A stretch of 64,000 nt of DNA from contig CAZHDY010000001.1 in the NCBI GenBank assembly GCA_964531025.1, forward strand, positions 248,001-312,000, in the 5' to 3' direction. The position numbers and the translations under genes were made by a program. This document shows positions 1 through 8,156 of this stretch, piece by piece (positions within the stretch are counted from its first letter, which is position 1; every line of letters starts with the position of its first letter). This DNA is from CALMEC01 sp964531025 (GTDB taxonomy: Bacteria > Actinomycetota > Thermoleophilia > Miltoncostaeales > Miltoncostaeaceae). Below the pieces are notes generated by a model, which was given only the letters and a program-made list of their open reading frames with translations, made no database searches and was not told the DNA's origin.

Positions 1-400
1 TCTCGGGATCCTTCGAGTATGAACGGTGCAGCGTCTCGTGTGCTGCGGCAATCCACTGCGCCACCCGACGCGGATCAGGAGAGGATCCCATGGAGACCTC
101 TGCCATCCGTGCGGCCAGATCACGTGGCCGACTGTAGGCCAGGTCCTCCACGGACGTGAGCCCGACCTCCACAAGATGATCCGCCGCATCCGGATCGACG
201 CCATCGACCCCGACGAGGATCGCGATGCTCGTCCAACGTATGACGTCCTCCGCCGAGACCCCCACCGCCGTCGAGACGGCCGCACGGGTCTCGTCAGTGG
301 ACCCCGCCGCGATCAGATCGGGAAGCGTCCCGATCCCCGCTCCATGCAGTGCCGCGACGTGCCTCTCGGTGATTCCGCGCAGTTGCGCGATGGTGGTCAT
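1..400 (-). CDS. DUF4332-like helix-hairpin-helix protein (partial, C-terminus off window)
   Basis: The frame starts with ATG at 400 and stays open to the window edge (at least 133 residues). It opens with MTTIAQLRGITERHVAAL and has two repeated helix-hairpin-helix-like units, each reading like 'GI..L.DLIAAG' or 'GLTSVEDLAYSRP' followed by a helix with DPRRVAQW. This arrangement is typical of DUF4332 proteins, which resemble the DNA-binding HhH units of polymerases and nucleases, but no reaction is known. No membrane segment is visible. It reads toward the window edge and has no obvious operon partner; the NfeD-like gene lies 60 bp upstream on the same strand. Family assignment is moderately sure, function unknown. 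Confidence 0.6.
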   Translation of the reverse strand, partial: MTTIAQLRGITERHVAALHGAGIGTLPDLIAAGSTDETRAAVSTAVGVSAEDVIRWTSIAILVGVDGVDPDAADHLVEVGLTSVEDLAYSRPRDLAARMAEVSMGSSPDPRRVAQWIAAAHETLHRSYSKDPE

Positions 401-460
401 GGAGCCTCTCCGTCAACGATGCCGTCGATACCCACCTCAGATCGGCACGTTCTGATGCGG

Positions 461-799
461 TCATGAGACCCGAGGGCCGGACACGAGGCGGACTCGGAGT
501 TCCAGACCGGCGATACCGACGATCTCGACCTCCGATCCCGCGGGGCACGGAACATCCGAGACCGCATGCCACCGTTCACCGTCCATGATCACCTGGCCAT
601 CGGGATCGAGCGCTGTCGCGGCGACTGCGATCCGACCGATCATCCGTTCCCTTCCCACCTCTGGATGTCGGCGCCGACTCCACCGCACGAACACATAGGT
701 CTCAACCGCCTCGTAGACCGCGCCGCCGACGATGATCACCCATCGCAGCGCACCGTCGAAGAAGGTGAAGGCGACCACCGCTGCGACGACGAGCCCCAT
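461..799 (-). CDS. NfeD-like membrane protein with C-terminal OB-fold
   Basis: About 112 residues. The first 45 form two closely spaced hydrophobic segments (VVAAVVAFTFFDGALRW, then VIIVGGAVYEAVETYVFV). A soluble beta-rich domain follows with the NfeD pattern G-x-A-x-x-A-L-D-P-D-G-x-V-x-x-x-G-E-x-W-x-A. NfeD proteins work with stomatin/SPFH proteins at the membrane; no stomatin partner is visible here. ATG 799 was chosen because a GGAAGGG stretch lies about 9 bp upstream; ATG 808 and ATG 853 are in-frame alternatives. The gene lies between the DUF4332 gene and the OmpA-domain gene, all on the minus strand. Confidence 0.7.
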   Translation of the reverse strand: MGLVVAAVVAFTFFDGALRWVIIVGGAVYEAVETYVFVRWSRRRHPEVGRERMIGRIAVAATALDPDGQVIMDGERWHAVSDVPCPAGSEVEIVGIAGLELRVRLVSGPRVS

Positions 800-918
800 G
801 GCCTCCATCCCTTCCGTGGCACGCCGGCGCCGCTGATCGAGAAGCCGCGGCACTCACCCGCCGATTGAGATTCTCCACCGGCCTCCACAGCACTGCGGCC
901 CACAGCCGGCGTCGGGCC

Positions 919-959
919 CGAGATGGTTGATTCCACCGAGTGTGGAATCAACCATCTAG
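919..959. repeat. Minimal copy (D) of the CTAG-associated inverted-repeat element
   Basis: A 14-bp arm ATGGTTGATTCCAC (923-936) is followed after five bases by its perfect reverse complement (942-955). CTAG follows at 956-959 and CGAG precedes at 919-922. The arms match the termini of the longer repeats at 7989-8151, 24677-24896 and 28476-28636, so this looks like a deletion derivative keeping only the ends. The CTAG supplies the TAG stop codon of the OmpA-domain gene. The stem could also act as a terminator for that gene, although no T-run follows on the minus strand. Confidence 0.7.
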
Positions 960-1567
960 CTCATGAGCTTGAACTCGACACGCCGATTCTTCTTCCGGAG
1001 TTCCTCGGTGGTGTCGTTGGGCTCGACCGGGTTCTGGGATCCGTACCCGACGGCCTTCAGGCGTGCGGCCGCGATCCCCTTGCCGTTGATGTACTTCACG
1101 ACCGCCTCGGCGCGCTGCTGGCTGATCTCCTGGTTCTTCGCGGCGTCGCCCTGAGTGTCGGTGTGCCCCCCGACCTCGGCCTTCACATCCATGTTCTGAG
1201 CCAGGATGGTGGCCACGGCGTCCAGTGTCTTCTCGCCTTCCGGGGTGAGGGTGGTCTCGCCCGTCGCGAACGGGATACCGCCCGCCTGCGTCACCACGCG
1301 ATTGATCTCGGCGATCACCGTCTGACCCTGTGCGTCGGCCGTGCCGGTCTGCCCGGTGTCGGTGGTACCCGTTCCCGTCGTGTTGGTCACGGGACCGGCC
1401 GCCGGCTCGTCGTCCCCGCACCCCTTCGCCACACCGGCGATGATGAGGGCGAGCACCATCAGCGCGAGCAGCACGATCCATCCGGCGGGACCGCTCGAGG
1501 AGTGCTGAGGTTCGCGTGCTGTGGTCAAAGTCTTCCCCAATCGCCGTGGGAACCGAGGTTGCGACAT
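956..1567 (-). CDS. OmpA-domain, membrane-anchored peptidoglycan-binding protein
   Basis: 203 residues. A single hydrophobic segment (WIVLLALMVLALIIAGV, about residues 30-46) is followed by a Thr/Gly-rich linker and an OmpA-like domain from about residue 85 to the end. That domain carries the usual signatures: GHTDTQGDAAKN, then QQRAEAVVKYI, and near the C-terminus RKKNRRVEF. The domain normally binds diaminopimelate in peptidoglycan, so the protein probably tethers the membrane to the wall. The TAG stop is supplied by the CTAG next to a small inverted repeat, and downstream NfeD-like DNA follows. Start ATG at 1567. Confidence 0.85.
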   Translation of the reverse strand: MSQPRFPRRLGKTLTTAREPQHSSSGPAGWIVLLALMVLALIIAGVAKGCGDDEPAAGPVTNTTGTGTTDTGQTGTADAQGQTVIAEINRVVTQAGGIPFATGETTLTPEGEKTLDAVATILAQNMDVKAEVGGHTDTQGDAAKNQEISQQRAEAVVKYINGKGIAAARLKAVGYGSQNPVEPNDTTEELRKKNRRVEFKLMS

Positions 1568-1830
1568 CTTATCGTTGGCCTCGGAAGCCCTGATTCCTTG
1601 CGGTCACGGGACCACGAAAGTCGGTCGCGTGTGAAAGAAATTGCACGATCCCCTGTACCGGACGGGTCAACCGGGCTACACTCCCTCGGAGCGAAGGTCA
1701 GCGGACCGCGATCTCCAGGATCTTCGCGGACCATCGGGGGACTGTTCTCCACGAGGTGACCGCCGCTGAGCGATGCGGCGTGTCACGAGGACGGTGCCGA
1801 ACTTCGGAGTAAAGGACGGACGCGACGGGA

Positions 1831-2895
1831 CTGCAAGAGCTGATCGACCAAGGCGAGCTGCAGGCGCTCATCGCGCGCGGTCAGGAGCTTGGCTTCCTGA
1901 GCGTCGAGGAGGTCGGTGAGGCACTCGACGCCATCAACGTCGATGCAACCTCACAGGCCGAGCTGTACCAGCACCTCGACGAGCTCGGGGTCGATATCGT
2001 CGACGCCATCGAGGCACGCGCCCGCACGGCCGAACTCGACGAGGCCGAGCGCAATCGCCGCACCCATCCCGCCGTCGAACAGACGACGGACGCCCTCCAG
2101 CTGTTCCTCAAGGACATCGGGCGCGTCCCCCTGCTCACCGCGGCGCAAGAGGTCAGCCTGGCCAAGCGCATCGAGAACGGTGACCCCGAGGCCAAGCGTC
2201 AGATGGTCGAGGCCAACCTCCGGCTGGTCGTGTCCATCGCCAAGGCGTACCGCGGCCGCGGTCTCCCCTTCCTCGACCTGATCCAGGAGGGCACCCTCGG
2301 CCTGGTCCGCGCGGTCGAGAAGTTCGACTGGCGCCGTGGATTCAAGTTCTCCACCTACGCCACGTGGTGGATCCGCCAGGCCGTGACGCGCGCGCTGGCC
2401 GACAAGGGCCGCACCATCCGCATCCCGGTCCACGTTGTCGAGAAACTGAACCAGATCAGCCGCGCCGAGCGTGTACTCATCGGTCAGCTGGGACGCGAGC
2501 CCACCGTCGAGGAGCTCGGAGAGGCCACCGGCCTTCCCCCCGAGGAGGTCGAGGACATCCTCCGCAGCGCCCAGCCGATCGTGTCGCTCGAGAAGCCGGT
2601 GGGTGAGGACGAGGAGGCCGAGTTCGTCCGCTTCCTCGCCGACGAGAACACCGTCGCCCCCGAGATGGCCGCCGAGACGACCCTCCGCCACGAGGCGCTC
2701 GGCGATCTTCTGGATCAGCTCTCGTACCGTGAGCGCCGCGTCCTCGAGCTCCGCTACGGCCTGGGTGGCGAGAAGCCGCGCACCCTGGACGAGCTCGGCC
2801 GGATGTTCAACGTCACCCGCGAGCGCATCCGCCAGGTGGAGCACCAGTCGCTCCAGAAGCTGGCGAGCATGGCCGAGGCCGCCCGCCTCCAGTAG
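1831..2895 (+). CDS. rpoD: Primary (RpoD-family) sigma factor, non-standard start
   Basis: Directs RNA polymerase to housekeeping promoters. The reading frame is open from 1813 (just after TAA 1810-1812) to 2895. It gives about 354 residues with a short region 1.1-like N-terminus (LQELIDQGELQALIARG), region 1.2 (LFLKDIGRVPLL), region 2 (RLVVSIAKAYRGRGLPFLDL, FSTYATWWIRQAV), region 3 and region 4.2 (TLDELGRMFNVTRERIRQVE). Region 2 alone would begin at ATG 2203, but domains 1.1 and 1.2 lie upstream in frame. No ATG, GTG or TTG exists between 1813 and 2203, so the start is either CTG 1831, another rare codon, or hidden by an indel. A hairpin terminator follows at 2904. Identity is sure; the start is not. 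Confidence 0.9.
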   Translation: MQELIDQGELQALIARGQELGFLSVEEVGEALDAINVDATSQAELYQHLDELGVDIVDAIEARARTAELDEAERNRRTHPAVEQTTDALQLFLKDIGRVPLLTAAQEVSLAKRIENGDPEAKRQMVEANLRLVVSIAKAYRGRGLPFLDLIQEGTLGLVRAVEKFDWRRGFKFSTYATWWIRQAVTRALADKGRTIRIPVHVVEKLNQISRAERVLIGQLGREPTVEELGEATGLPPEEVEDILRSAQPIVSLEKPVGEDEEAEFVRFLADENTVAPEMAAETTLRHEALGDLLDQLSYRERRVLELRYGLGGEKPRTLDELGRMFNVTRERIRQVEHQSLQKLASMAEAARLQ

Positions 2896-2903
2896 GGCCC
2901 TTC

Positions 2904-2952
2904 AGTGACATGCCGGCCGGCGATCGATGATCGTCCTGGCCGGCAGGTCACT
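2904..2952 (+). terminator. Stem-loop terminator after the sigma factor
   Basis: An imperfect inverted repeat with arms AGTGACATGCCGGCC and GGCCGGCAGGTCACT encloses a palindromic loop around GATCGATGATCG. It begins 8 bp after the sigma factor stop and is followed by a weak T-run (CACTTTG). Confidence 0.55.
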
Positions 2953-3043
2953 TCACACACTTTGCGCGATCGAGTTGAGATCTCGACGTCAGGGACGGCG
3001 CTGCGATCGATCCGGACTGGTGGCCCGCGTCATCCGTAGGGCA

Positions 3044-4249
3044 TCAGGGCTTGCGGGAGTCTGGTTCGATGGCCTGGAATCCGGCTAGAGCACGATTGGC
3101 CTCGGCCATCGCGTACGCGACATCCCGCTTCGACTCGACGTCGATCAGATAGCTGGTGCCCCGGAAGTCCAGGGAGACCCGGGCGTGTGTCTGCTGGATC
3201 ATCCCCGAGTAGCCGCCGAAGTCCGCCGCGACAAGCTGTACGGGAAGGTCGGTTCTCAGCGATGCATCACCGCGTCGATTTCTCGGCGTCGAACCGAGCA
3301 CGAAGACGTTGATATAGACCTGATCGCCCGTCAGAGCCTCCATCAGCGCGCTTCCCACGCTGTCATTCGGAACGGGACGTGGAAGCACGTAGTTCCCGAT
3401 CTGCAATGTGAACCGTCCGTCATCCCCGAGGGCCCCAGCAGAGTTCTCCCCCTGCAGTGGCCATCGGATTCGGCGAGCGTTCCATCCCGACGGTGCGACG
3501 TACTCGACGTTGTCGTCCAGACGAGTAACGGAAGGATCCGCGTCGACGGCACGAAGCCCCGCCAGAGCACGATTGACGATCGCGGGTGCGTCCGCGGGCT
3601 CCGATTCGACGGCGACATCAATCCGATATGAGATGCCGCGGTGCTCGAGCCACACACGAGCGTATCCCTCAACCTCTCCGTAGACGTTGGCCGGAAGTTC
3701 AGCACTCGTCATCCGGATAGGAAGGTGCTGGTGCGTGATCACCCCGGAGATAGGCGTGTCAGGTGGCATAGCCCCGACACGGAGAACGGTGATCACCGCT
3801 TGGTCTCCATGAAGAGACGGATAGAGCGTCGACCAGACGTCATCACCCTCAGTCCAGGGCGGCAGCACGAAGTTCGCGATCTGCAGCGCGTCAACGGCCT
3901 CATCCGTTCCATCGCTCCTCTGAATCCGCTCCCGGACACGCCTGGCGTCCCACCCCCCGGCGCTCACGAACGCGAGTCCGTCGTCGAGGCGAACCTCCGT
4001 TGCTCCCAATGCCGCGGCATCCGTCGGCTGGGGCGGGCGGGCTTGACGGACGACGATCACCCCTGCGAGGACGACTGCGACCACGACACCAACGGCCACG
4101 GCGAGCGCCCCCAGACGAGGACCAGACCGGTCGGCCCCCACCCGTGATCGTGCGTCATCTCGGACGGCACGCTCGACAGCCTCTCGATGCCCCGCCGGTG
4201 GATCTCCCGGATCAGGACAGAAGTTCCGGAAGAGATCGAGTTCATCCAC
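3044..4249 (-). CDS. ECF-linked membrane protein with internally duplicated extracellular domain
   Basis: 401 residues. The N-terminal 50 are cytoplasmic (FCPDPGDPPAGHREAVERAV), one transmembrane helix follows (LGALAVAVGVVVAVVLAGVI, about 48-67), then two tandem copies of a roughly 150-residue module. Matching landmarks are 'VRLDDGLAFVSAGGWDARRV' with 'TRLDDNVEYVAPSGWNARRI', 'ANFVLP' with 'GNYVLP', and 'NRALAGLRAVDAD' with 'NRALAGFQAIEPD'. It overlaps the ECF sigma gene by 8 bp, the position of an anti-sigma or signal-sensing partner. No zinc anti-sigma motif (HxxxCxxC) is present. The sensor/anti-sigma role is inferred from context only. Confidence 0.7.
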   Translation of the reverse strand: MDELDLFRNFCPDPGDPPAGHREAVERAVRDDARSRVGADRSGPRLGALAVAVGVVVAVVLAGVIVVRQARPPQPTDAAALGATEVRLDDGLAFVSAGGWDARRVRERIQRSDGTDEAVDALQIANFVLPPWTEGDDVWSTLYPSLHGDQAVITVLRVGAMPPDTPISGVITHQHLPIRMTSAELPANVYGEVEGYARVWLEHRGISYRIDVAVESEPADAPAIVNRALAGLRAVDADPSVTRLDDNVEYVAPSGWNARRIRWPLQGENSAGALGDDGRFTLQIGNYVLPRPVPNDSVGSALMEALTGDQVYINVFVLGSTPRNRRGDASLRTDLPVQLVAADFGGYSGMIQQTHARVSLDFRGTSYLIDVESKRDVAYAMAEANRALAGFQAIEPDSRKP

Positions 4250-4817
4250 GGTCGGTCTCCTTCACATGTTCAGTGCCGGGATCGGAGGTCGTCCGCCACG
4301 CCCGAAGCGCATCGGCCGCACGGGCACGTGCGCGACTCAGGAGACTCCGCACGGTGCCGACGGGTACCCCCATCGCCTCCGCGATCTCGTCGTAGCTGAG
4401 GTCGGCCAGCGCATAGAGGAGCAGCGCGTCACGTTGACGCGGACGCAGTGAGGCCAGGACCGCCGCCAGCTCGGCGCCGAGGTCGTCGTTCGGCTGGGGG
4501 TCGAGATGCGTCGGCGTACCGAGTCGCTGGTAGGCGCGATACCCACGTACCTCGGCCCGCCGATGCCGATGGGCCAGGTTGGTTGCGATGCCGAGCAACC
4601 ACGGCCGTGCATCCGCGTAATCGGACGAGAAGTCACCACGCTTGCGGAATGCGATCGCGAACGTCTCGGCCGTGATGTCCTCCGCGACCTGACGTCCCAG
4701 ACGGCGGGCGACATACGTGAAGACACCGTCGTAGTGGCGCTCGACGATCTCGGCGAAGGCCTCTGGGTCCGACTCCGAACGACGAACGATGCTGCGGTCT
4801 GACGGGTGGTCCCCCAT
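4242..4817 (-). CDS. ECF (group 4) RNA polymerase sigma factor
   Basis: 191 residues with the two ECF domains. Region 2 carries EIVERHYDGVFTYVARRLG, AEDITAETFAIAF and ARPWLLGIATNLAHRHRR. Region 4 carries LRPRQRDALLLYALADLSYD and the helix-turn-helix EAMGVPVGTVRSLLSRAR. It should direct polymerase to stress-type promoters, normally including its own. The stop overlaps the start of the downstream membrane protein, so the two are co-translated and probably form a sigma/anti-sigma or sigma/sensor unit. A similar ECF/membrane pair occurs at 41864-43383. ATG 4817 gives the expected region 2 start. Confidence 0.9.
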   Translation of the reverse strand: MGDHPSDRSIVRRSESDPEAFAEIVERHYDGVFTYVARRLGRQVAEDITAETFAIAFRKRGDFSSDYADARPWLLGIATNLAHRHRRAEVRGYRAYQRLGTPTHLDPQPNDDLGAELAAVLASLRPRQRDALLLYALADLSYDEIAEAMGVPVGTVRSLLSRARARAADALRAWRTTSDPGTEHVKETDRG

Positions 4818-5122
4818 ACCCCATATTCACCGAAGAGCCCTGGAAAGTTCCCGGTTCGCCACCGGCGGAGGCCGTCAGAGTCGCGCCAAACCCGCAGTCC
4901 GCGTGGTGAAGTGAGCACCGTCGATCTTTGTGGATTGGTCCAAACCGATCGGCCACCTCCCCGCTCTAGCGTCTGCTCAACCGTACGAAACGGTCACCGA
5001 CGATCCCGGACCTCACCTGTGTCACCTGCACTTTTCACCGTCTCCGGGCCCGGGATCTCGGTCAACGCGACATAACCAGAGGCATCGCGCCTCGGAAAAC
5101 CTGAACAAAGCGGAAGGACCCT
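4818..5122. promoter_or_regulatory. Divergent intergenic region between ECF sigma gene and amt
   Basis: 305 bp with no convincing gene. It must hold the promoters of the ECF operon (leftward) and of the ammonium channel gene (rightward). A small hairpin GAGGCATCGCGCCTC lies at about 5081-5095 and a good ribosome binding site GGAAGGA precedes ATG 5123. No confident -35/-10 pair or nitrogen-regulator box could be picked by eye. Confidence 0.35.
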
Positions 5123-6382
5123 ATGACCGCCGGAACGATATGGCTACTTGTGTGCGCAGCCCTGGTGCTCTTCATGACACCGGGACTCGCCTTCTTCTAC
5201 GGAGGCCTCGTCAAAGCCAAGAGCGTCGTCTCGATGATGATGCTCAGCTTCGGCGCCCTCGGCCTCATCGCTGTTCTCTGGATCATCTACGGATTCAACA
5301 TGGGCGTTCTCAGTGGCGACGGATTCTGGGGTTCCGTCGTCGCCAACCCATTCTCTGACCTCGGCGTGAACGACCTCACCGGTAGCGAAGCCCTCGCCGG
5401 CGTCGCATTCGGTGGCACGTTCGCAATCATCACGACCGCTCTCATCTCGGGCGCCGTCGCCGACCGGGCCCGGTTCTTCCCGTGGCTCGTCTTCGCCGGT
5501 GTCTGGGCCACGCTCGCGTACTTCCCCGTCCAGGGCTGGGTCTGGGCGTTCGACGACAACGGCATGACCGGCTGGATCGGCAAGTTCGGCTTCGGTGAGA
5601 CGGCCACCATCGACTGGGCCGGCGGTACGGCGGTCCACATCAACGCCGGTGCCGCGGCACTCGCGCTGGCACTCGTCCTCGGCAAGCGCATCACCGGCTT
5701 CAGCAAGGCCGAGGCCAAGCCCCACAACATCCCGCTCGTGCTCATCGGTGCAGCGATCCTGTGGTTCGGCTGGTTCGGCTTCAACACCGGTGCCGCGACG
5801 GAGGATGGTCTCGGCAGCCTGATCTTCCTCAACACGATCGGTGCTCCGGCCGCCGGCATCCTGGGCTTCATCCTGATCGAGCGGATCCGCAGCGGTCGGG
5901 CCACGGCTGTCGGCGCGGCATCCGGTGTCGTCGCCGGTCTGGTCGCCATCACGCCGGCCTGCGCAAACCTCGACCCGATCTGGGCGATCGTGCTCGGCTT
6001 CGTCGCCGGAGCCGTCTGCGCATTCGCCATCGAGCTCAAGTACAAGCTCGGCTACGACGACTCACTCGACGTCGTCGGTCTCCACCTGGTCGCCGGACTG
6101 ATCGGCTGCCTGTACCTCGGCTTCCTGGCACAGGACACCGGGCTCTTCTTCAGCGGCAACATCGATCAGCTGCTGACGCAGATCGTCCCGGCGCTCACCG
6201 TCATGGTCTACTCGTTCGTCGTCGCCTACGTCGTGGGCCTCCTGATCGACAAGACCATCGGCTTCCGCGTCAAGGAAGAGGACGAGATCGCCGGCCTCGA
6301 CCCGGTCCTGCACGGCGAGACCGCCTACGCCATGGAGGACCTGGAGCCCGTCACTCAGGAGCGTGTCGAGACCCACATCTAG
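5123..6382 (+). CDS. amtB: Ammonium channel/transporter (Amt/MEP/Rh family)
   Basis: 419 residues, about 11 membrane helices, normal length for the family. It conducts ammonium across the cytoplasmic membrane. The pore twin histidines are present: the first in DWAGGTAVHINAG, the second in DVVGLHLVAG, and the conserved Asp lies in the first motif. The N-terminus (WLLVCAALVLFMTPGLAFFY) matches the mature family start, so there may be no cleaved signal peptide. The acidic C-terminal tail could contact a PII protein, but no glnB/glnK follows, unlike many bacterial amt operons. The gene ends in a strong terminator at 6415. RBS GGAAGGA supports ATG 5123. Confidence 0.95.
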   Translation: MTAGTIWLLVCAALVLFMTPGLAFFYGGLVKAKSVVSMMMLSFGALGLIAVLWIIYGFNMGVLSGDGFWGSVVANPFSDLGVNDLTGSEALAGVAFGGTFAIITTALISGAVADRARFFPWLVFAGVWATLAYFPVQGWVWAFDDNGMTGWIGKFGFGETATIDWAGGTAVHINAGAAALALALVLGKRITGFSKAEAKPHNIPLVLIGAAILWFGWFGFNTGAATEDGLGSLIFLNTIGAPAAGILGFILIERIRSGRATAVGAASGVVAGLVAITPACANLDPIWAIVLGFVAGAVCAFAIELKYKLGYDDSLDVVGLHLVAGLIGCLYLGFLAQDTGLFFSGNIDQLLTQIVPALTVMVYSFVVAYVVGLLIDKTIGFRVKEEDEIAGLDPVLHGETAYAMEDLEPVTQERVETHI

Positions 6383-6414
6383 GCAATGCCAACACCCGAG
6401 TGATGCACCATGTG

Positions 6415-6447
6415 AAGGGCCCCTCCCTCGGAGGGGCCCTTCTCGTT
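6415..6447 (+). terminator. Rho-independent terminator of amtB
   Basis: A perfect 12-bp stem AAGGGCCCCTCC / GGAGGGGCCCTT with a 3-nt loop (6427-6429) is followed by TCTCGTT. It lies 33 bp after the amtB stop codon. Confidence 0.85.
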
Positions 6448-6693
6448 CGGCAAGGATGTCCTACGAGCCGTGGCCCGATCGAATCACGTCTCGCCGCACA
6501 CGTCAGAGGATGAAACGCCCACCAGCGACAGGGCACCCCGATCGGGCGTATCACGAGCCGGTGTCACCTCCAGCGGCGAGCCGTCATTCGGACCGACCGC
6601 GGCAAAAACGGCAGAGACGGTCCGGGGAACCTCACGTCGACAGGTCTGCCGACGGCGGAACGACAGCCGAAACAGGCGTCCGGGGATCGTCGT
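6448..6693. other. Gene-free stretch between the amtB terminator and yqgE
   Basis: About 245 bp with no reading frame that resembles a known protein. One short open frame (6470-6697, plus strand) has a low-complexity Arg/Ser/Thr composition and no ribosome binding site, and is taken as noise. No hairpin or repeat stands out. Confidence 0.4.
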
Positions 6694-7260
6694 CTAGTTC
6701 AGCGAAGGATCGAGCGGCATGCGGGCGACCAGACGGTAGTTACCGCCCTTGCGCTCCAGTACGGTGCTCCAGAGCTTCGCCGGCTCGTCGCAGAAGACGT
6801 CCTCCGGAAAGCACTCAGCATCGATCCACGCGTCCTCGTCGATCTCGTCCTCGAGCTGTCCTCCGCCCCATCCGGCGTAGCCTCCGAAAGCCCGCAGCCC
6901 GAGCACGGAGTCCTCCATGCCGCGCAGGTCAGCGTCGGGCTCGACAACCCGCAGAGCGCCGACGACGGGCGTTCCGCCCATTGTCAGCCCGCCGTCACGA
7001 AACTCGCCCAGTAGCAGTACGGATCCGGGTTCGCACGGGCCGCCCTCATGCACCACCGACTCGTCGGAGAGCGGCTCGGCAAGGCGCCCCGGAAGCGCCT
7101 CGCGACTGAGGATCGCGGTCGGGCGATTGAGGATGACGCCCAAGGCCCCGTTCTCCGAGTGCTCCAGCAAGAGCACGACCGAGCGGTGGAAATTCGGATC
7201 GGTCAGCGATGGCGACGCGACCAGAAGCCGCCCCTTCCGCCAACGGGGAACCGCATCCAT
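6694..7260 (-). CDS. yqgE: YqgE/AlgH family protein (UPF0301)
   Basis: 188 residues, the usual family length. The family start is clear: GRLLVASPSLTDPNFHRSVV, then LLLEHSENGALGVILNRPT, and later FGGYAGWGGGQLEDEI. The biochemical role of YqgE/AlgH is not settled, although homologues affect alginate expression in Pseudomonas and ribosome assembly links have been proposed. The frame is open further upstream, but that stretch overlaps the small membrane protein gene and lacks family similarity. The gene follows the membrane protein by 8 bp and is probably co-transcribed with it. Confidence 0.9.
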   Translation of the reverse strand: MDAVPRWRKGRLLVASPSLTDPNFHRSVVLLLEHSENGALGVILNRPTAILSREALPGRLAEPLSDESVVHEGGPCEPGSVLLLGEFRDGGLTMGGTPVVGALRVVEPDADLRGMEDSVLGLRAFGGYAGWGGGQLEDEIDEDAWIDAECFPEDVFCDEPAKLWSTVLERKGGNYRLVARMPLDPSLN

Positions 7261-7268
7261 CGGGGGTC

Positions 7269-7547
7269 TTACGCCTCGGCGGCGATGCGCTTCTTCGCCC
7301 GGACGTAGTTGAAGATGTATCCGCCGATGCAGAGGAGGAGCGCAGCGTAAAGGCCGTAGCGGAAGATCTCGTAGTGCCACTTGAGCTCGATCGGACCCGT
7401 GACCTCGTAGCTGTCGTCGATCGGCTTGCGGTCGTGGATGGCGAATCCGAGGCAGAACCACACCAGGGCGAAGATCGCGACCAGGGCCGCGAACCTGAAG
7501 GGCCACGTGATGGAGAGGTTCTTCGGTTGAGACGAGCCGTGCGCCAT
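7269..7547 (-). CDS. Small two-helix membrane protein
   Basis: 92 residues. Two hydrophobic helices are visible: FAALVAIFALVWFCLGFAI (about 19-37) and IFRYGLYAALLLCIGGYIFNYV (about 61-82). Between them lies a short polar loop with KPIDDSYEVTGPIELKW, and the tail is basic (RAKKRIAAEA). No family was recognised. It sits 8 bp upstream of yqgE in the same direction and probably shares its transcript. An AGGAGG-like site lies upstream of ATG 7547. Confidence 0.75.
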   Translation of the reverse strand: MAHGSSQPKNLSITWPFRFAALVAIFALVWFCLGFAIHDRKPIDDSYEVTGPIELKWHYEIFRYGLYAALLLCIGGYIFNYVRAKKRIAAEA

Positions 7548-7709
7548 GGGCGGTGCGTTCCTCCTGTGATTGACGGGGTAAGGCTACCACCCGGGCGCGG
7601 ATGTTCGGCCGTTGTCTCGCCGTGGAACGGCCGACCTCTCCCGCGACGCGGTCCGGACCGACTCGGCTACCCTCTGGAGACCGATTGAACGACGACGAAG
7701 GATGTCAGC

Positions 7710-7988
7710 GTGGACGAAGGCGGATTCCCATTCGGCGGCATGTTCGGAGATCCCGATGACCTCCAACGCGGCCTTCGCGACATGATGGAGCAGATGCAGG
7801 GTGCCCAGAAGGTCGCCTGGGCGGACAACGCGATCAACCTCGCAGTCCAGATGACGGTCGCCTGTATCCAGCGGCTCGACCTCGCCGGCCAGCCCGAGCA
7901 GCAGGCGACGCAGGTGCGCGACGCCATCCGTGTGCTCTTCCCCGAGGCCGTGATGCTGGTGCGCGAGGCCCGGCAGGGGCTCACCTAG
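7710..7988 (+). CDS. Small conserved-looking alpha-helical protein, function unknown
   Basis: 92 residues from GTG 7710, preceded by a GAAGGATG stretch. The N-terminus is Gly/Phe-rich (FPFGGMFGDPDDL), followed by helical segments RDMMEQMQGAQKVAWADNA and QATQVRDAIRVLFPEAVML. No membrane helix or catalytic motif is seen. Codon use is like the neighbours, which supports a real gene. Its TAG stop is part of the CTAG bordering the repeat element that follows. Function not assigned. Confidence 0.6.
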   Translation: MDEGGFPFGGMFGDPDDLQRGLRDMMEQMQGAQKVAWADNAINLAVQMTVACIQRLDLAGQPEQQATQVRDAIRVLFPEAVMLVREARQGLT

Positions 7989-8151
7989 ATGAGTGGTGCC
8001 ACGGAAGAGCGGATGTGGGGCGCGCCACCGGTGGATGCGGGGCGTCGCCGGGCGCTGAAGGGCATGCTGGTTCGCCTGTTCGAGTCGCCCGGTGGCGCAT
8101 CCGCGCCGCCGGGGCCACGAACCACGCCGCGATTTCCGCGGCACTACTCAT
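7985..8151. repeat. CTAG-associated inverted-repeat (MITE-like) element, copy A
   Basis: The element runs 7989-8151 (163 bp) directly after CTAG at 7985-7988, which contains the stop codon of the upstream gene. Terminal arms ATGAGTGGTGCCACGG and CCGCGGCACTACTCAT form an inverted repeat. Its reverse complement matches copy C (28476-28636) almost throughout, including GGCGGCGCGGATGCG, CGACTCGAACAGGCRAACC and CCCCGCATCCACCGGTG. It is too short to code for a transposase. Confidence 0.85.
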
Positions 8152-8156
8152 CGCGG

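Noticed and set aside
4850..4870. ECF autoregulatory -35 box upstream of the first ECF gene
   Set aside because: A GGAAC-like stretch (GGGAACTTTCC on the minus strand) occurs, but no matching -10 at proper spacing was found.
6470..6697. Short gene after the amtB terminator
   Set aside because: Low-complexity Ser/Thr/Arg composition, no ribosome binding site, no family similarity.
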